DNA of 64,000 nucleotides from the NCBI GenBank assembly GCA_029099685.1, contig JAQXOO010000008.1, forward strand, positions 1-64,000, read 5' to 3'. Every line of letters begins with the position of its first letter. Position 1 is the first letter of the stretch. The notes under the pieces were generated by a model. It had not been told where the DNA came from. It saw only the letters and a list, made by a program, of their open reading frames with translations, and made no database searches. This DNA comes from Clostridia bacterium. GTDB taxonomy: Bacteria > Bacillota > Clostridia > Oscillospirales > Butyricicoccaceae. Below are positions 8,301 to 15,561 of the stretch, one piece after another. A program made the translations under genes and the position numbers.

Positions 8301-8816
8301 TCATACAGCGGTCTTTTGGTACCAGTCCAGCACCGGCAAAAGCTGCTCCTCGCTGACGCGGCTGCCGCCGTGGGCCATCAGCTCCAGCATATCGTCCTCC
8401 TCCGGGGTGCGGTCCCGCTTATTCGCAAGGCTCTTTCCCACGGTCTTTGCCATGATATCCATCATGAGCCGGTACACGCCCCGGAGCCGGGTCCGGTCGA
8501 ATCCTCCCTGGAGGGTAAAGGCCGGCAGCTCCGGCGGGAGGCTGTTTGCCTTCCGCACCTCCTCCAGCTGGCCGTTGGCCGCGCCCATGCCCACGCCGCA
8601 GACGGCGCACACGGTATACCGCCTTGCGGCTTTTTGATACCCCTTGATCTGGCCGGCCATGAGCCAGCCCAGATAAAGGACGGGCGTCCCCGCGCCGGGC
8701 TGCGCCCCCTTATCGGAAAGCCCATGGACCGGCAGGCCGGTCTTTTGTCCCAAAAGCTGTGCGTACCGGGCGGTATAACCGGTGTTGGAGGTATAAACAA
8801 TGGCTTCAGGTCTCAT
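8301..8816 (-). CDS. Flavodoxin-domain protein
   Basis: The 171-residue protein starts MRPEAIVYTSNTGYTARYAQ; TSNTGYTARYA is the FMN-phosphate loop of the flavodoxin fold. LYLGWLMAGQIKGY corresponds to the second flavin-contacting loop. The C-terminal half is helical and charged. A role in redox reactions using FMN is likely; the partner is unknown. It is the first gene of a unit that continues into the ABC exporter, under the operator-bearing promoter at 8944-8984. Confidence 0.75.
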   Translation of the reverse strand: MRPEAIVYTSNTGYTARYAQLLGQKTGLPVHGLSDKGAQPGAGTPVLYLGWLMAGQIKGYQKAARRYTVCAVCGVGMGAANGQLEEVRKANSLPPELPAFTLQGGFDRTRLRGVYRLMMDIMAKTVGKSLANKRDRTPEEDDMLELMAHGGSRVSEEQLLPVLDWYQKTAV

Positions 8817-8943
8817 AGCATATCCCCTTTTCCGCAGGCCGGGTCCCGCGCCCGGCCGTCTTTCTGTTTTCTGTTTGTATTCTACCGCAAAGAAGTTTAT
8901 TACGCTATACAGATTTTACAGGTAAATGTGTCAATTTTGTCGG

Positions 8944-8984
8944 TGTGATATCAAAGTAATATCACATAGATATCCGATTGTCAA
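8944..8984 (-). promoter_or_regulatory. Promoter with palindromic TetR-like operator over the -10 box
   Basis: On the minus strand TTGACA (8979-8984) and TATTAC (8956-8961) are 17 bases apart. A perfect palindrome with arms TGTGATAT (8944-8951) and ATATCACA (8959-8966) and a 7-base centre covers the -10 box. Arms of 8 bp on a 23-bp site are typical of dimeric repressors such as TetR-family proteins. A second TTGACA lies at 8929-8934, but its best -10 needs a 19-base spacer. No TetR-type gene lies nearby. Confidence 0.65.
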
Positions 8985-9014
8985 GACTTTTGGACGGCAT
9001 CCGCAAAAATTTCA

Positions 9015-9051
9015 GAAAAAACGCGGAACAGCCCCCGGTGGGCGTTCCGCG
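9015..9051 (-). terminator. Rho-independent terminator of the cat gene
   Basis: CGCGGAAC (9022-9029) pairs with GTTCCGCG (9044-9051); the minus strand then runs into TTTTTT. It lies 30 bases after the stop. Confidence 0.85.
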
Positions 9052-9080
9052 CTTTGCATTCTGATGAAATTGTAGGCCCG

Positions 9081-9740
9081 TCAGCCCTGTTCTTCCCCGC
9101 TGAAACCATCCATGGCCCGCTGCAGCGACTGCTGAAAGACATGGATATGATAGCCGTCGGTGGCGGCATGGTGGCAGGTCAGGGACAAGGGCATCCAGAT
9201 CTTCCCGTCCCGCTCAAAAAACTTTCCCGACTCCACCGAAGGGAAAAAGTAGGGCTTGTTTTCGTAACTGTGGACGGCAAAATGGCTGAACTCCACCCAG
9301 GGGACGCAGGAAACGGTATAGGCGTTTTCCGGCGGAGGCGTCTGCGGCTGGCAAAGGATGCCCCGGTTGTCTCCGAACAGCCGCTGATTTTCGCAGTAAT
9401 TGCGGTAAAACACGGAAAAATCCTCGTCGTACCGGGTCCACATCAGGGAGAAGGTGTGGTCCTCCGGGTGAAAGGAGGCGTACAGGGGCGTCAGCGTATC
9501 GTAATAGCCCGGCTGGCCCTCCCGGATGGCCATTTTGAACGCTTCCTGCTCATTCAGGCACCCGGTGACCAGCCACAGGTACACCGGGAAAAATTTCAGT
9601 CCGGCCTCTTTGACCCGGCGGCGCAGCCGGGTCACGTCCATATGCAGCGTGATGGAATATCCGGTGGGCGCCATCCGGTAAAAATAGCAGAAGACGCCGG
9701 CCCGGGGCCAGCTGTTCATGTCCAGCGGTGTGAATTCCAC
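9081..9740 (-). CDS. Chloramphenicol acetyltransferase-family protein (CatA-like)
   Basis: The protein has 219 residues, the usual CatA length. The catalytic motif HHAATDGYH near residue 191 matches the HHxxxDGxH signature carrying the base histidine. The central region SFHPEDHTFSLMWTRYDEDF and the N-terminal YFYRM segment also fit the trimeric type A enzymes. These transfer acetyl from acetyl-CoA to the 3-hydroxyl of chloramphenicol, but many chromosomal relatives act on unknown substrates. A GTG start at 9740 follows GGAGGAAGG. The gene lies 12 bases after the XRE-SOR fusion gene and likely shares its transcript. Confidence 0.85.
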   Translation of the reverse strand: MEFTPLDMNSWPRAGVFCYFYRMAPTGYSITLHMDVTRLRRRVKEAGLKFFPVYLWLVTGCLNEQEAFKMAIREGQPGYYDTLTPLYASFHPEDHTFSLMWTRYDEDFSVFYRNYCENQRLFGDNRGILCQPQTPPPENAYTVSCVPWVEFSHFAVHSYENKPYFFPSVESGKFFERDGKIWMPLSLTCHHAATDGYHIHVFQQSLQRAMDGFSGEEQG

Positions 9741-9752
9741 GGTCCTTCCTCC

Positions 9753-10337
9753 TTATATTCTCTGAGAAAACAGGCCGTGGCGGGTGCAGTACCACAGCAG
9801 CGTCCCGTGGGCGGCAAAGGGCAGGCGGGTCTCCAGTCCCCACTCGGGGTACTGCTTTTTCACCACCAGGGTGTCCCCCGTGAGAAAGGCCACAAAGGAG
9901 AGAAAATGCCCCTTGGTCATCTCGTGGGACGCGGTGATGAACCGCTCACCGTCCGCGGTCTCAACGGTCAGCCGGTGGGCGTCGTCCGCCTCCCGGCGCT
10001 CCAGGGCCGTCAGCTTCTGTCCGCAGCAGCTCACCTGCGCTTCGTCCGCGGCAAACAAAAGGTTGCCGCAGGTGGGGCACACATAAAATTTCAGTTTTCG
10101 CAGGTCTCCGTTTCCCATATCGTTTTCCTCCAGATCTCCGGTCAGGAGAGCGGCCATGTCGATCCCCAGCACATCCGCCAGCAGGGGCAGGGTGGAAAGG
10201 TCCGGGCATCCGCAGCCCCGCTCCCATTTGGAGACGGCCTTGTCGCTGACGGACAGCTTTTCGGCAAGCTGCAGCTGCGTCATGCCGTTTTTCAGACGGG
10301 CGGCGCGGATCAGGCCGCCGGTTTTCACTTGATTCAT
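9753..10337 (-). CDS. XRE helix-turn-helix fused to a desulfoferrodoxin-like superoxide reductase domain
   Basis: The protein has 194 residues. Residues 5-65 are an XRE/Cro-type HTH (RAARLKNGMTQLQLAEKLSV, then SDKAVSKWERG). After a linker, CPTC (about residues 87-90) and CC (about 104-105) match the rubredoxin-like iron site of desulfoferrodoxin. Beyond it, a histidine (DDAHRL), SHEMTKGH (two histidines six apart) and YCTRHGL (cysteine and histidine three apart) match the four His and one Cys ligands of superoxide reductase in order and nearly in spacing. I infer an oxygen- or superoxide-sensing regulator, or an enzyme that controls its own gene. It precedes cat on the same strand. Confidence 0.8.
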   Translation of the reverse strand: MNQVKTGGLIRAARLKNGMTQLQLAEKLSVSDKAVSKWERGCGCPDLSTLPLLADVLGIDMAALLTGDLEENDMGNGDLRKLKFYVCPTCGNLLFAADEAQVSCCGQKLTALERREADDAHRLTVETADGERFITASHEMTKGHFLSFVAFLTGDTLVVKKQYPEWGLETRLPFAAHGTLLWYCTRHGLFSQRI

Positions 10338-10360
10338 GGTTCGTTCCCCCTTTGTCCCTT

Positions 10361-10389
10361 ATGATACCGGTTTTTGCGCCGGTTTGCAA
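10361..10389 (-). promoter_or_regulatory. Promoter of the XRE-SOR / cat unit with inverted repeat in the spacer
   Basis: Minus strand TTGCAA (10384-10389) and TATCAT (10361-10366) are 17 bases apart. The spacer carries an inverted repeat ACCGG-N7-CCGGT, a plausible site for the XRE protein encoded just downstream. Confidence 0.55.
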
Positions 10390-10605
10390 TCCACGCTCCG
10401 TAGAGGTCCCCCTCTTGCACCGTCCCGCAAAAAGCATATACTGCTTTTACCGGCCAGCCGTTCTGATCTCCGCAAAGCAGGACCGCCCGCAGTCCATGGC
10501 TGCGGGCGACTTTTATGTTTATCCCTTTTGAGATCCTTCTTCCCAGCGAGGGCGGCAGCGCAAAAAGTCCCGCAGACTGAACCGAAAGCACGCTCCTCTC
10601 AATAA
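10390..10605. other. Non-coding stretch upstream of the XRE-SOR promoter
   Basis: Between the promoter and the next hairpin I see no credible gene. One minus-strand frame crosses it (10334-10615) but lacks a ribosome site and any recognisable motif. Confidence 0.5.
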
Positions 10606-10634
10606 GAGACTCCACCCGTTCAAGGTGGAGTCTC
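10606..10634. terminator. Strong 11-bp hairpin after the DUF5655 gene
   Basis: GAGACTCCACC (10606-10616) pairs perfectly with GGTGGAGTCTC (10624-10634) around a 7-base loop. It lies 20 bases downstream of the DUF5655 stop on the minus strand. The following bases (TTATTGAG) are only weakly T-rich, so termination is plausible but not certain. Confidence 0.5.
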
Positions 10635-10655
10635 TCTTATATCTCCGGCGGCGTC

Positions 10656-11036
10656 TCACCGCTTGCTTGCGGAAAAGGCTGCCGCCTCCCGGATCCAGCC
10701 CAGCAGCTGCCCGTCCATGTCCTCTGCCCGGGACACCGTCACATGATGGGTCCAGCGGTTGGGATAAGGCTCGGTAGCCACATCGATCCTGGGGTCGTCC
10801 ACCCGAATCGCTAGGCCGAAGGTGACAGTCACCCAGGTTTCGGGGCGGTCCTTTGCCCGGCGGCAGGGATTGAAGGACACGAAGGCGAAGCCCCGCTTGT
10901 TGAAAAAGCCAATCTGGGTTTTGGAGACCTTGATCCGCACGTCCGGGATCTGCTCCAAAATCAGCGCCTCCAGCCGCTGGTACAACGGCAGCGCGTCCAT
11001 GTGTTTATTGAAAAAGTAAAGGATCTCTGCGTCCAT
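10656..11036 (-). CDS. DUF5655 domain-containing protein
   Basis: The 126-residue protein carries the conserved pattern of DUF5655: an N-terminal helix, VRIKVSKTQIGFFNKRGFAFVSF, then WVTVTFGL and PYPNRWTHHVTV. The family has no known biochemical activity. The ATG at 11036 follows GAGGTG. The stop of the upstream Imm5-like gene is 4 bases away, so the two are probably cotranscribed. Confidence 0.75.
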   Translation of the reverse strand: MDAEILYFFNKHMDALPLYQRLEALILEQIPDVRIKVSKTQIGFFNKRGFAFVSFNPCRRAKDRPETWVTVTFGLAIRVDDPRIDVATEPYPNRWTHHVTVSRAEDMDGQLLGWIREAAAFSASKR

Positions 11037-11039
11037 ACT

Positions 11040-11618
11040 TCACCTCAAAAAGGCGGCCCAGGGGCCGCTGTATTCTTCCGGATGCCGCTCCCAGTACAGC
11101 AGCCTGTCCGCATATTCCCGGCTGCGCCGCTCCACGGCCTCCCGGCAGTTCTCCAGGCCCCGCTCCCGCACCACGGCGGTCAGCTCATAGACCGGCAGGC
11201 CCATGGCGTGTCCAGTGGTGTGCACCACGCTGCAGCCCTGGGCCACCGCATGGCACCGGGCAATGTCCCCGGGGGCGGTCAGTTCCCGGGCAAGGGCGTG
11301 GCAGCTGAGAATGGCCTGTCTGGCCAGGGGCATCCGGATGGCGCCCGCCGCCCAGGCCCGGGCGGCCTGCACGGCGTTTTCGGGCCTTGCTTCCCCGGGA
11401 TGGGCCTGGGAAAGCTGCGCAGCCGCCTCCTCCGCCAGGCCCAGCGCCCACAGGGTCACCGTCCGGCGGCTTTCCCGCTGCAGCAGCTCCGCCAGCGGGT
11501 GCAAAAGCGCATCGTCTTTCGCAAACAGGATCCGGTTTCCCCGCCCGGCTCTGGCTTTGACCGTCTCCAGCCAGTCCGCGCCCGGCCCGGGGACCGGCGT
11601 TTTCCCTGTGTTTTTCAT
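11040..11618 (-). CDS. Putative immunity protein, Imm5-like
   Basis: The protein has 192 residues and is alanine-rich and helical. The segments AARAWAAGAIRMPLARQAIL and CHAVAQGCSVVHTTGHAMGL are characteristic of the Imm5-like group often named putative immunity protein in Firmicutes. The start at 11618 follows GGAGGGGACG. No toxin gene stands nearby, so a role in toxin neutralisation is inherited from the family name only. The C-terminus (REYADRLLYWERHPEEY) is charged. Confidence 0.55.
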   Translation of the reverse strand: MKNTGKTPVPGPGADWLETVKARAGRGNRILFAKDDALLHPLAELLQRESRRTVTLWALGLAEEAAAQLSQAHPGEARPENAVQAARAWAAGAIRMPLARQAILSCHALARELTAPGDIARCHAVAQGCSVVHTTGHAMGLPVYELTAVVRERGLENCREAVERRSREYADRLLYWERHPEEYSGPWAAFLR

Positions 11619-11741
11619 CTTCGTCCCCTCCGTAGCCTTTACCGCTGATGAACAGGCGCGGCGTTCCTGTTTCTCTGTAGATCCTACCATAAATCAGCTG
11701 TGCAGGCAATGCTTTTGCAAATCAACGGACCGCCGACGGTC

Positions 11742-12122
11742 CTAATTCCCCCGGGGAAAGCTGAAGGTCCACAGGAAGAAATCCTTCACAGCCCCCAGGG
11801 CCTGTCCCAGGCGTTTCAGCAGCCACAGGTCCAGCCGCAGTACCGGCGCCGACACGGTCTGCCGGTACAGCCAAAAGCCGGCGGCCAGCCCCAGTGGCAG
11901 ATAGCCCCGCAGCCGCCCGTCGGTACCCCGGAGCATAGCCAGCAAAAAGCCCGCCAGCCCCAGCAGGCAAAAAAGCACGTCCAGCAGCGCGGTACCCAGC
12001 CGCCGCAGGCGGAAATGGGTGCGGACGGCCCGCAGTAGGTCATAGACCAGACCCAGCGCCGCCCCCAGCGCGGCAAACCGCAGGCAGTACAACAGCTGTT
12101 CCGCCAATCCGGTGGGCTGCAC
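11742..12122 (-). CDS. yabQ: Spore cortex biosynthesis membrane protein YabQ
   Basis: The protein has 126 residues with an N-terminal membrane helix (LAEQLLYCLRFAALGAALGL), the family hallmark YDLLRAVR just after it, and two or three further helices to about residue 80. YabQ is needed for cortex formation and sits in the outer forespore membrane in Bacillus. The GTG start overlaps the yabP stop region directly, so translation is coupled. In Bacillus the next gene is divIC; here the following minus-strand gene is the unrelated Imm5-like protein. Confidence 0.85.
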   Translation of the reverse strand: MQPTGLAEQLLYCLRFAALGAALGLVYDLLRAVRTHFRLRRLGTALLDVLFCLLGLAGFLLAMLRGTDGRLRGYLPLGLAAGFWLYRQTVSAPVLRLDLWLLKRLGQALGAVKDFFLWTFSFPRGN

Positions 12123-12401
12123 TTAAAACACCCTGGACCAGAACGAGCCTTTTTTCTGGCCGGAACGGCTGTAGCACAGGCTCTGGATGGACCCCTCCAG
12201 CGTCAGCTCACCCACATCCAGACTGAGTTTTTCCACGTGGAGCTGTTCCCCCTCCACCGTAAGCAGGCCCAGGGCGGTGTCCATCACCACTTCGTTTTCG
12301 TCAAAGCTGAGCACCTCGCTGACCCCGGTGACCGCCAGCCGGTGCCGCTCCTCCAGATTGACGCTGTGGGGCATCTCGGGGCGAAACTCGTTGTTCATCA
12401 T
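12123..12401 (-). CDS. yabP: Sporulation protein YabP
   Basis: The 92-residue protein starts MMNNEFRPEMPHSVNLEERH. HSVNLEERHRLAVTGVSEVLSF is typical of the YabP/YqfC family, and LTVEGEQLHVEKLSLDVGELTLEG is its repeated beta core. It is required for spore formation, with no defined activity. The AGGAGG ribosome site lies at 12411-12416 and abuts a strong hairpin. It is coupled to yabQ. Confidence 0.85.
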   Translation of the reverse strand: MMNNEFRPEMPHSVNLEERHRLAVTGVSEVLSFDENEVVMDTALGLLTVEGEQLHVEKLSLDVGELTLEGSIQSLCYSRSGQKKGSFWSRVF

Positions 12402-12410
12402 ACAAAAAGA

Positions 12411-12445
12411 CCTCCTCATGGCATTGGTTTGTCCAATCCTATGAG
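12411..12445 (-). promoter_or_regulatory. Intercistronic hairpin touching the yabP ribosome site
   Basis: CTCAT.GG.ATTGG (12415-12427) pairs with CCAAT.CC.ATGAG (12433-12445), 12 of 13 positions including one G-T. On the minus strand the 3' arm ends directly in the GAGGAGG ribosome site of yabP, and TCTTTTTGT follows. It could end rqcP transcripts, or limit yabP translation when the upstream message runs through. Confidence 0.55.
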
Positions 12446-12458
12446 AAGGTCCTGTTTT

Positions 12459-12710
12459 TTATTCCTCGGCGGGCAGCTCCTGATACAGCAGCGCCGCCTG
12501 CTCCTTGTTGGCAAACTCCGGCACGGCCAGCACCTTTACCCGCAGGGAACGGTTGCCGAAGGTGATGCCGATGACGTCGCCCACCTTCACCTGGTAGGAG
12601 GCCTTTGCCTCCCGCCCGTTGACCGTGACCCGGTCGCCGTCGCAGGCGTCGTTGGCCACCGTGCGGCGCTTGATGAGCCGGGCCACCTTAAGATATTTGT
12701 CCAGACGCAT
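12459..12710 (-). CDS. rqcP: RNA-binding S4 domain protein RqcP (YabO)
   Basis: The 83-residue protein starts MRLDKYLKVARLIKRRTVAN, an S4 RNA-binding domain, with DRVTVNGREAKASYQVKVGD as the second half. In Bacillus RqcP binds stalled large ribosomal subunits and helps RqcH add alanine tails during quality control. Start at 12710 follows GGAGGAACCT. The position between hup and yabP is the usual one in Firmicutes. Confidence 0.88.
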   Translation of the reverse strand: MRLDKYLKVARLIKRRTVANDACDGDRVTVNGREAKASYQVKVGDVIGITFGNRSLRVKVLAVPEFANKEQAALLYQELPAEE

Positions 12711-12767
12711 AGGTTCCTCCGAAAATACAAAAATGGGACCGCGCCGCGGCCCCATAAGTGGGATCTC

Positions 12768-13043
12768 TTACTCAGCGACCTTGTCCTTCAGGACCTTGCC
12801 GGCCTTGAACACGGGATACTTGGACGCGGGGATCTCGATGGTCTCCTTGGTCTTGGGGTTGCGGCCGGTGCGGGCGGCGCGGCTCTTCACTTCAAAGGAG
12901 CCGAAGCCGATGACCTGGACCTTGTCACCCTTGACCAGCGCCTCGGTGATGGACTCCACGACGGCCAGCAGAGCGGCTTCGGAATCCTTCTTGGTGAGAT
13001 TGGTCTTTTCAGCAATGGCTGCAACCAGTTCGGTCTTGTTCAT
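12768..13043 (-). CDS. hup: HU-family DNA-binding protein
   Basis: The protein has 91 residues, the standard HU length. It starts [20 protein letters not shown] and carries the [20 protein letters not shown] arm with the RNPKTKE DNA-contact motif. HU dimers bend and compact DNA. The start at 13043 follows TTGGAGGAATAT. It lies between mazG and rqcP, an arrangement known from clostridia. Confidence 0.95.
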   Translation of the reverse strand: MNKTELVAAIAEKTNLTKKDSEAALLAVVESITEALVKGDKVQVIGFGSFEVKSRAARTGRNPKTKETIEIPASKYPVFKAGKVLKDKVAE

Positions 13044-13091
13044 TTTATATTCCTCCAAAATTGAAATTCATATCTCAAAACGGCAGGGCCG

Positions 13092-13886
13092 TCAAGATCG
13101 TTTTGTCTGTTCCTTGGCTTTTTCCCACAGGGCGGTCATATCCTCCACGGACATGGTCCTGAGCTGTTCCCCGGCCATCTGCTCCACCAGGGCGAAGCGG
13201 TCCATAAACTTCCGGGTGGCGCGCACCAGCGCCTCCTCCGGGTCCACCGACTGCATCCGTGCCACATTGACGGCGGCGAACAGCAGGTCCCCCAGCTCCT
13301 CGGAGATATCCGTTCCCCGGTCCAGGCACTCCTGCAGCTCGGCGGCTTCCTCTCGGACCTTGTCCATGGCGCCGCTCACCGCCGGCCAGTCAAAGCCGGA
13401 TTTTTTCGCCCGGCCCTGCACCTTTTCGGCGTACATCAGGGCGGGCAGGCTGCGGGCCACGTCGTTCATAGCGTCGGTGTAGCTCTTCTGCTGCTTTTCC
13501 TGCGCCTTGACCGCATCCCAGACAGCATAGGTTTCCTCCGGCGTATCCAGCTTCCCGTGCGCGCCGAAAACGTGGGGATGGCGCTGGATCAGCTTTTTGC
13601 AGATGCCGGTGCACACGTCCTCCATGGTGAAGGCGCCCTCTTCCTCCGCGATACAGGTGTGGAACGCCACCTGCAGCAGCACGTCGCCCAGCTCCTCGCA
13701 CAGATGGCTGTTATCGTGCTGGTCGATGGCTTCACACACTTCATAAGCTTCTTCTATGAAGTTTTTGCGGATGGAGGCATGGGTCTGGGCCGCGTCCCAG
13801 GGACAGCCCTCTCCGGGACGGCGCAGATAGGCCATGATCTCCCGCAGGTCTTCAAAACCATAGGTTTTCTTGTATAAATCTACCAT
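13092..13886 (-). CDS. mazG: Nucleoside triphosphate pyrophosphohydrolase MazG
   Basis: The 264-residue protein has two MazG folds. The first carries the metal-binding EEAYEVCEAID and EELGDVLLQVAFH motifs near residues 50-75. The second has EEAAELQECLD and SEELGDLLFAAVNVAR. It hydrolyses NTPs and dNTPs to monophosphates, cleaning aberrant nucleotides. It is the equivalent of the C-terminal part of Bacillus YabN; the methylase part of YabN is absent. Start at 13886 follows AAGGGGAT. Confidence 0.92.
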   Translation of the reverse strand: MVDLYKKTYGFEDLREIMAYLRRPGEGCPWDAAQTHASIRKNFIEEAYEVCEAIDQHDNSHLCEELGDVLLQVAFHTCIAEEEGAFTMEDVCTGICKKLIQRHPHVFGAHGKLDTPEETYAVWDAVKAQEKQQKSYTDAMNDVARSLPALMYAEKVQGRAKKSGFDWPAVSGAMDKVREEAAELQECLDRGTDISEELGDLLFAAVNVARMQSVDPEEALVRATRKFMDRFALVEQMAGEQLRTMSVEDMTALWEKAKEQTKRS

Positions 13887-13926
13887 ATTTTTATCCCCTT
13901 GGCAATGCCAAATTCTTAAAAAGCCT

Positions 13927-15525
13927 TTATATTTTCATCATTTTTGCAATTTGCTCGCCCCTGGGCAGCATCAGCACGTCTTCCCGGGGCAAAGCGCGGG
14001 TGGCCGCCAGCATCAGCAGGTAAACCACGGCGGCCAGCGCCACTGTGGCAAACACCGCCAGGGCGGCCATGGTCCGTCCGCTGCCCAGCAGACGGGCCAG
14101 CGGCGGATAGATCAGGGATACGAACACCCCCATCACGCCGGCGCACAGCAGGGGTTTTGCAAAGCACCGCGCCGGAGAAAAAGGGACCTCCATCCGGCGG
14201 ATGCTCCACAGGTTGACGCACAGGATGGTGAGATAGCACAGGCAGGTGCTGACGGGTGCGCCCAGGATGCCGATCTCCGGGATGCCCACCAGCACATAGT
14301 TGCAGACGATCTTCACCAACGCGCCCAGGCCCATGGACCACACCGGCAGAAACACCCGGCCCATGGCCTGCAGCACCGGGCTGCTCACGGACACCATGCC
14401 TGCCAGAAATACCGCCGGGGCGATGAGCCGCAGCAGCGGCGCGGCCACGGCGCAGGCCTCCGGCTGGGAGCCGAACAGCACCCGCAGCACCGGCTCCGGT
14501 ATCACCGCCAGGCCCACCGCACAGGGAAAGGCCAAAAGGCCGGTGAGCCGGAAGGCGCTTTCCGTAAGGGCGCGGGTCTTTTCCCGCTGCCGCAGGGCCA
14601 GTGCCCCGCTGATGGCCGGAATCAGGCTGACACCGATGGCGGTCACCAGGCTCAGCGGCAGATTGAACAGCTTGACGGCAAAGCCGTAAGCGCCGTAGGT
14701 GTACCCGGCGGCGGCGTCGGTCATCAGGCAGCCCTCCTGCAGACGCAGCTTGACCATAAAGGTGTCGATCAGCGAGCTGACGCTGAACACCGAAGCGCCC
14801 ACCGTGATGGGCACGGCCAGGCGCGCCAGGTTTTTCAGCAGCGCGCCCATGGGGCGGCAGGGACCGGTATCCGGCAGCGCCTGGGCCCGGTGCCGCAGCC
14901 CGTAAACGATGACGAACAGGGCGGAGAACACCGTCCCCAGCGTCACGCCGCCGATGGCGCCCGCCACCACCACATCCAGACTGTAGCCCGCACCCATGAG
15001 GTAATACGCCAGCCCCAGGCCGAAGACCAGCTTGCCCATGGCCTCGATGATCTGGGACACCGCGGTGGGCACCATGTTGGACAGGCCCTGATAATAGCCC
15101 CGCAGGGCGGACACGATGCAGGTGAAGAAAATGGTGGGGGCCACTGTCAGCAGGGCATAGCGGCAGCTGCTGCCCACCAGGCGGCACAGGGCGTCCGTCA
15201 GCAGCACCATAGACAGAGACAACGCCGCGCCCAACAGCACAAAGGCTGTCAGCGCCGCCCGGGCGATGCGCCGCACCTCCCGGCCCCGGCCCAGGGCGTT
15301 TGCCTCGGCCACCATTTTGGACACGGCTACCGGCAGCCCCGCGGAGGACACCACATACATGGCGGTGTACACATAGTATGCGCTGATAAAGATGTCATTT
15401 CCGTCGGCGCCGTAAAGATTTGCCAGGGGAATGGAAAAAAACGCGCCGATGACCTTTACCAGAATACCCGAAACCATCAAAATGAACGTCCCGCCCAGAA
15501 AGCTGCCGCTTTTTTGCCTGTTCAA
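13927..15525 (-). CDS. SpoVB/YabM-like polysaccharide flippase (MATE/MVF superfamily)
   Basis: The 532-residue protein has about 14 membrane segments. The N-terminus (GSFLGGTFILMVSGILVKVIGAFF) and NLYGADGNDIF are typical of the SpoVB/YtgP group, which flips lipid-linked precursors in cell wall or cortex synthesis. Start is a TTG at 15525 after GGGAGG; the frame has no nearer ATG with a ribosome site. Its place before mazG matches yabM in Bacillus. Confidence 0.85.
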   Translation of the reverse strand: MNRQKSGSFLGGTFILMVSGILVKVIGAFFSIPLANLYGADGNDIFISAYYVYTAMYVVSSAGLPVAVSKMVAEANALGRGREVRRIARAALTAFVLLGAALSLSMVLLTDALCRLVGSSCRYALLTVAPTIFFTCIVSALRGYYQGLSNMVPTAVSQIIEAMGKLVFGLGLAYYLMGAGYSLDVVVAGAIGGVTLGTVFSALFVIVYGLRHRAQALPDTGPCRPMGALLKNLARLAVPITVGASVFSVSSLIDTFMVKLRLQEGCLMTDAAAGYTYGAYGFAVKLFNLPLSLVTAIGVSLIPAISGALALRQREKTRALTESAFRLTGLLAFPCAVGLAVIPEPVLRVLFGSQPEACAVAAPLLRLIAPAVFLAGMVSVSSPVLQAMGRVFLPVWSMGLGALVKIVCNYVLVGIPEIGILGAPVSTCLCYLTILCVNLWSIRRMEVPFSPARCFAKPLLCAGVMGVFVSLIYPPLARLLGSGRTMAALAVFATVALAAVVYLLMLAATRALPREDVLMLPRGEQIAKMMKI

Positions 15526-15561
15526 GCCGGTGTCCTCCCTTTTATTTGGATAACACCATTT

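Noticed and set aside
10334..10615. A 93-codon minus-strand frame before the XRE-SOR gene
   Set aside because: It spans the promoter of that gene and lacks a ribosome site and recognisable motifs.
11040..11618. Toxin-immunity locus
   Set aside because: Only the immunity-like member is present; no toxin, secretion or polymorphic repeat gene adjoins it.
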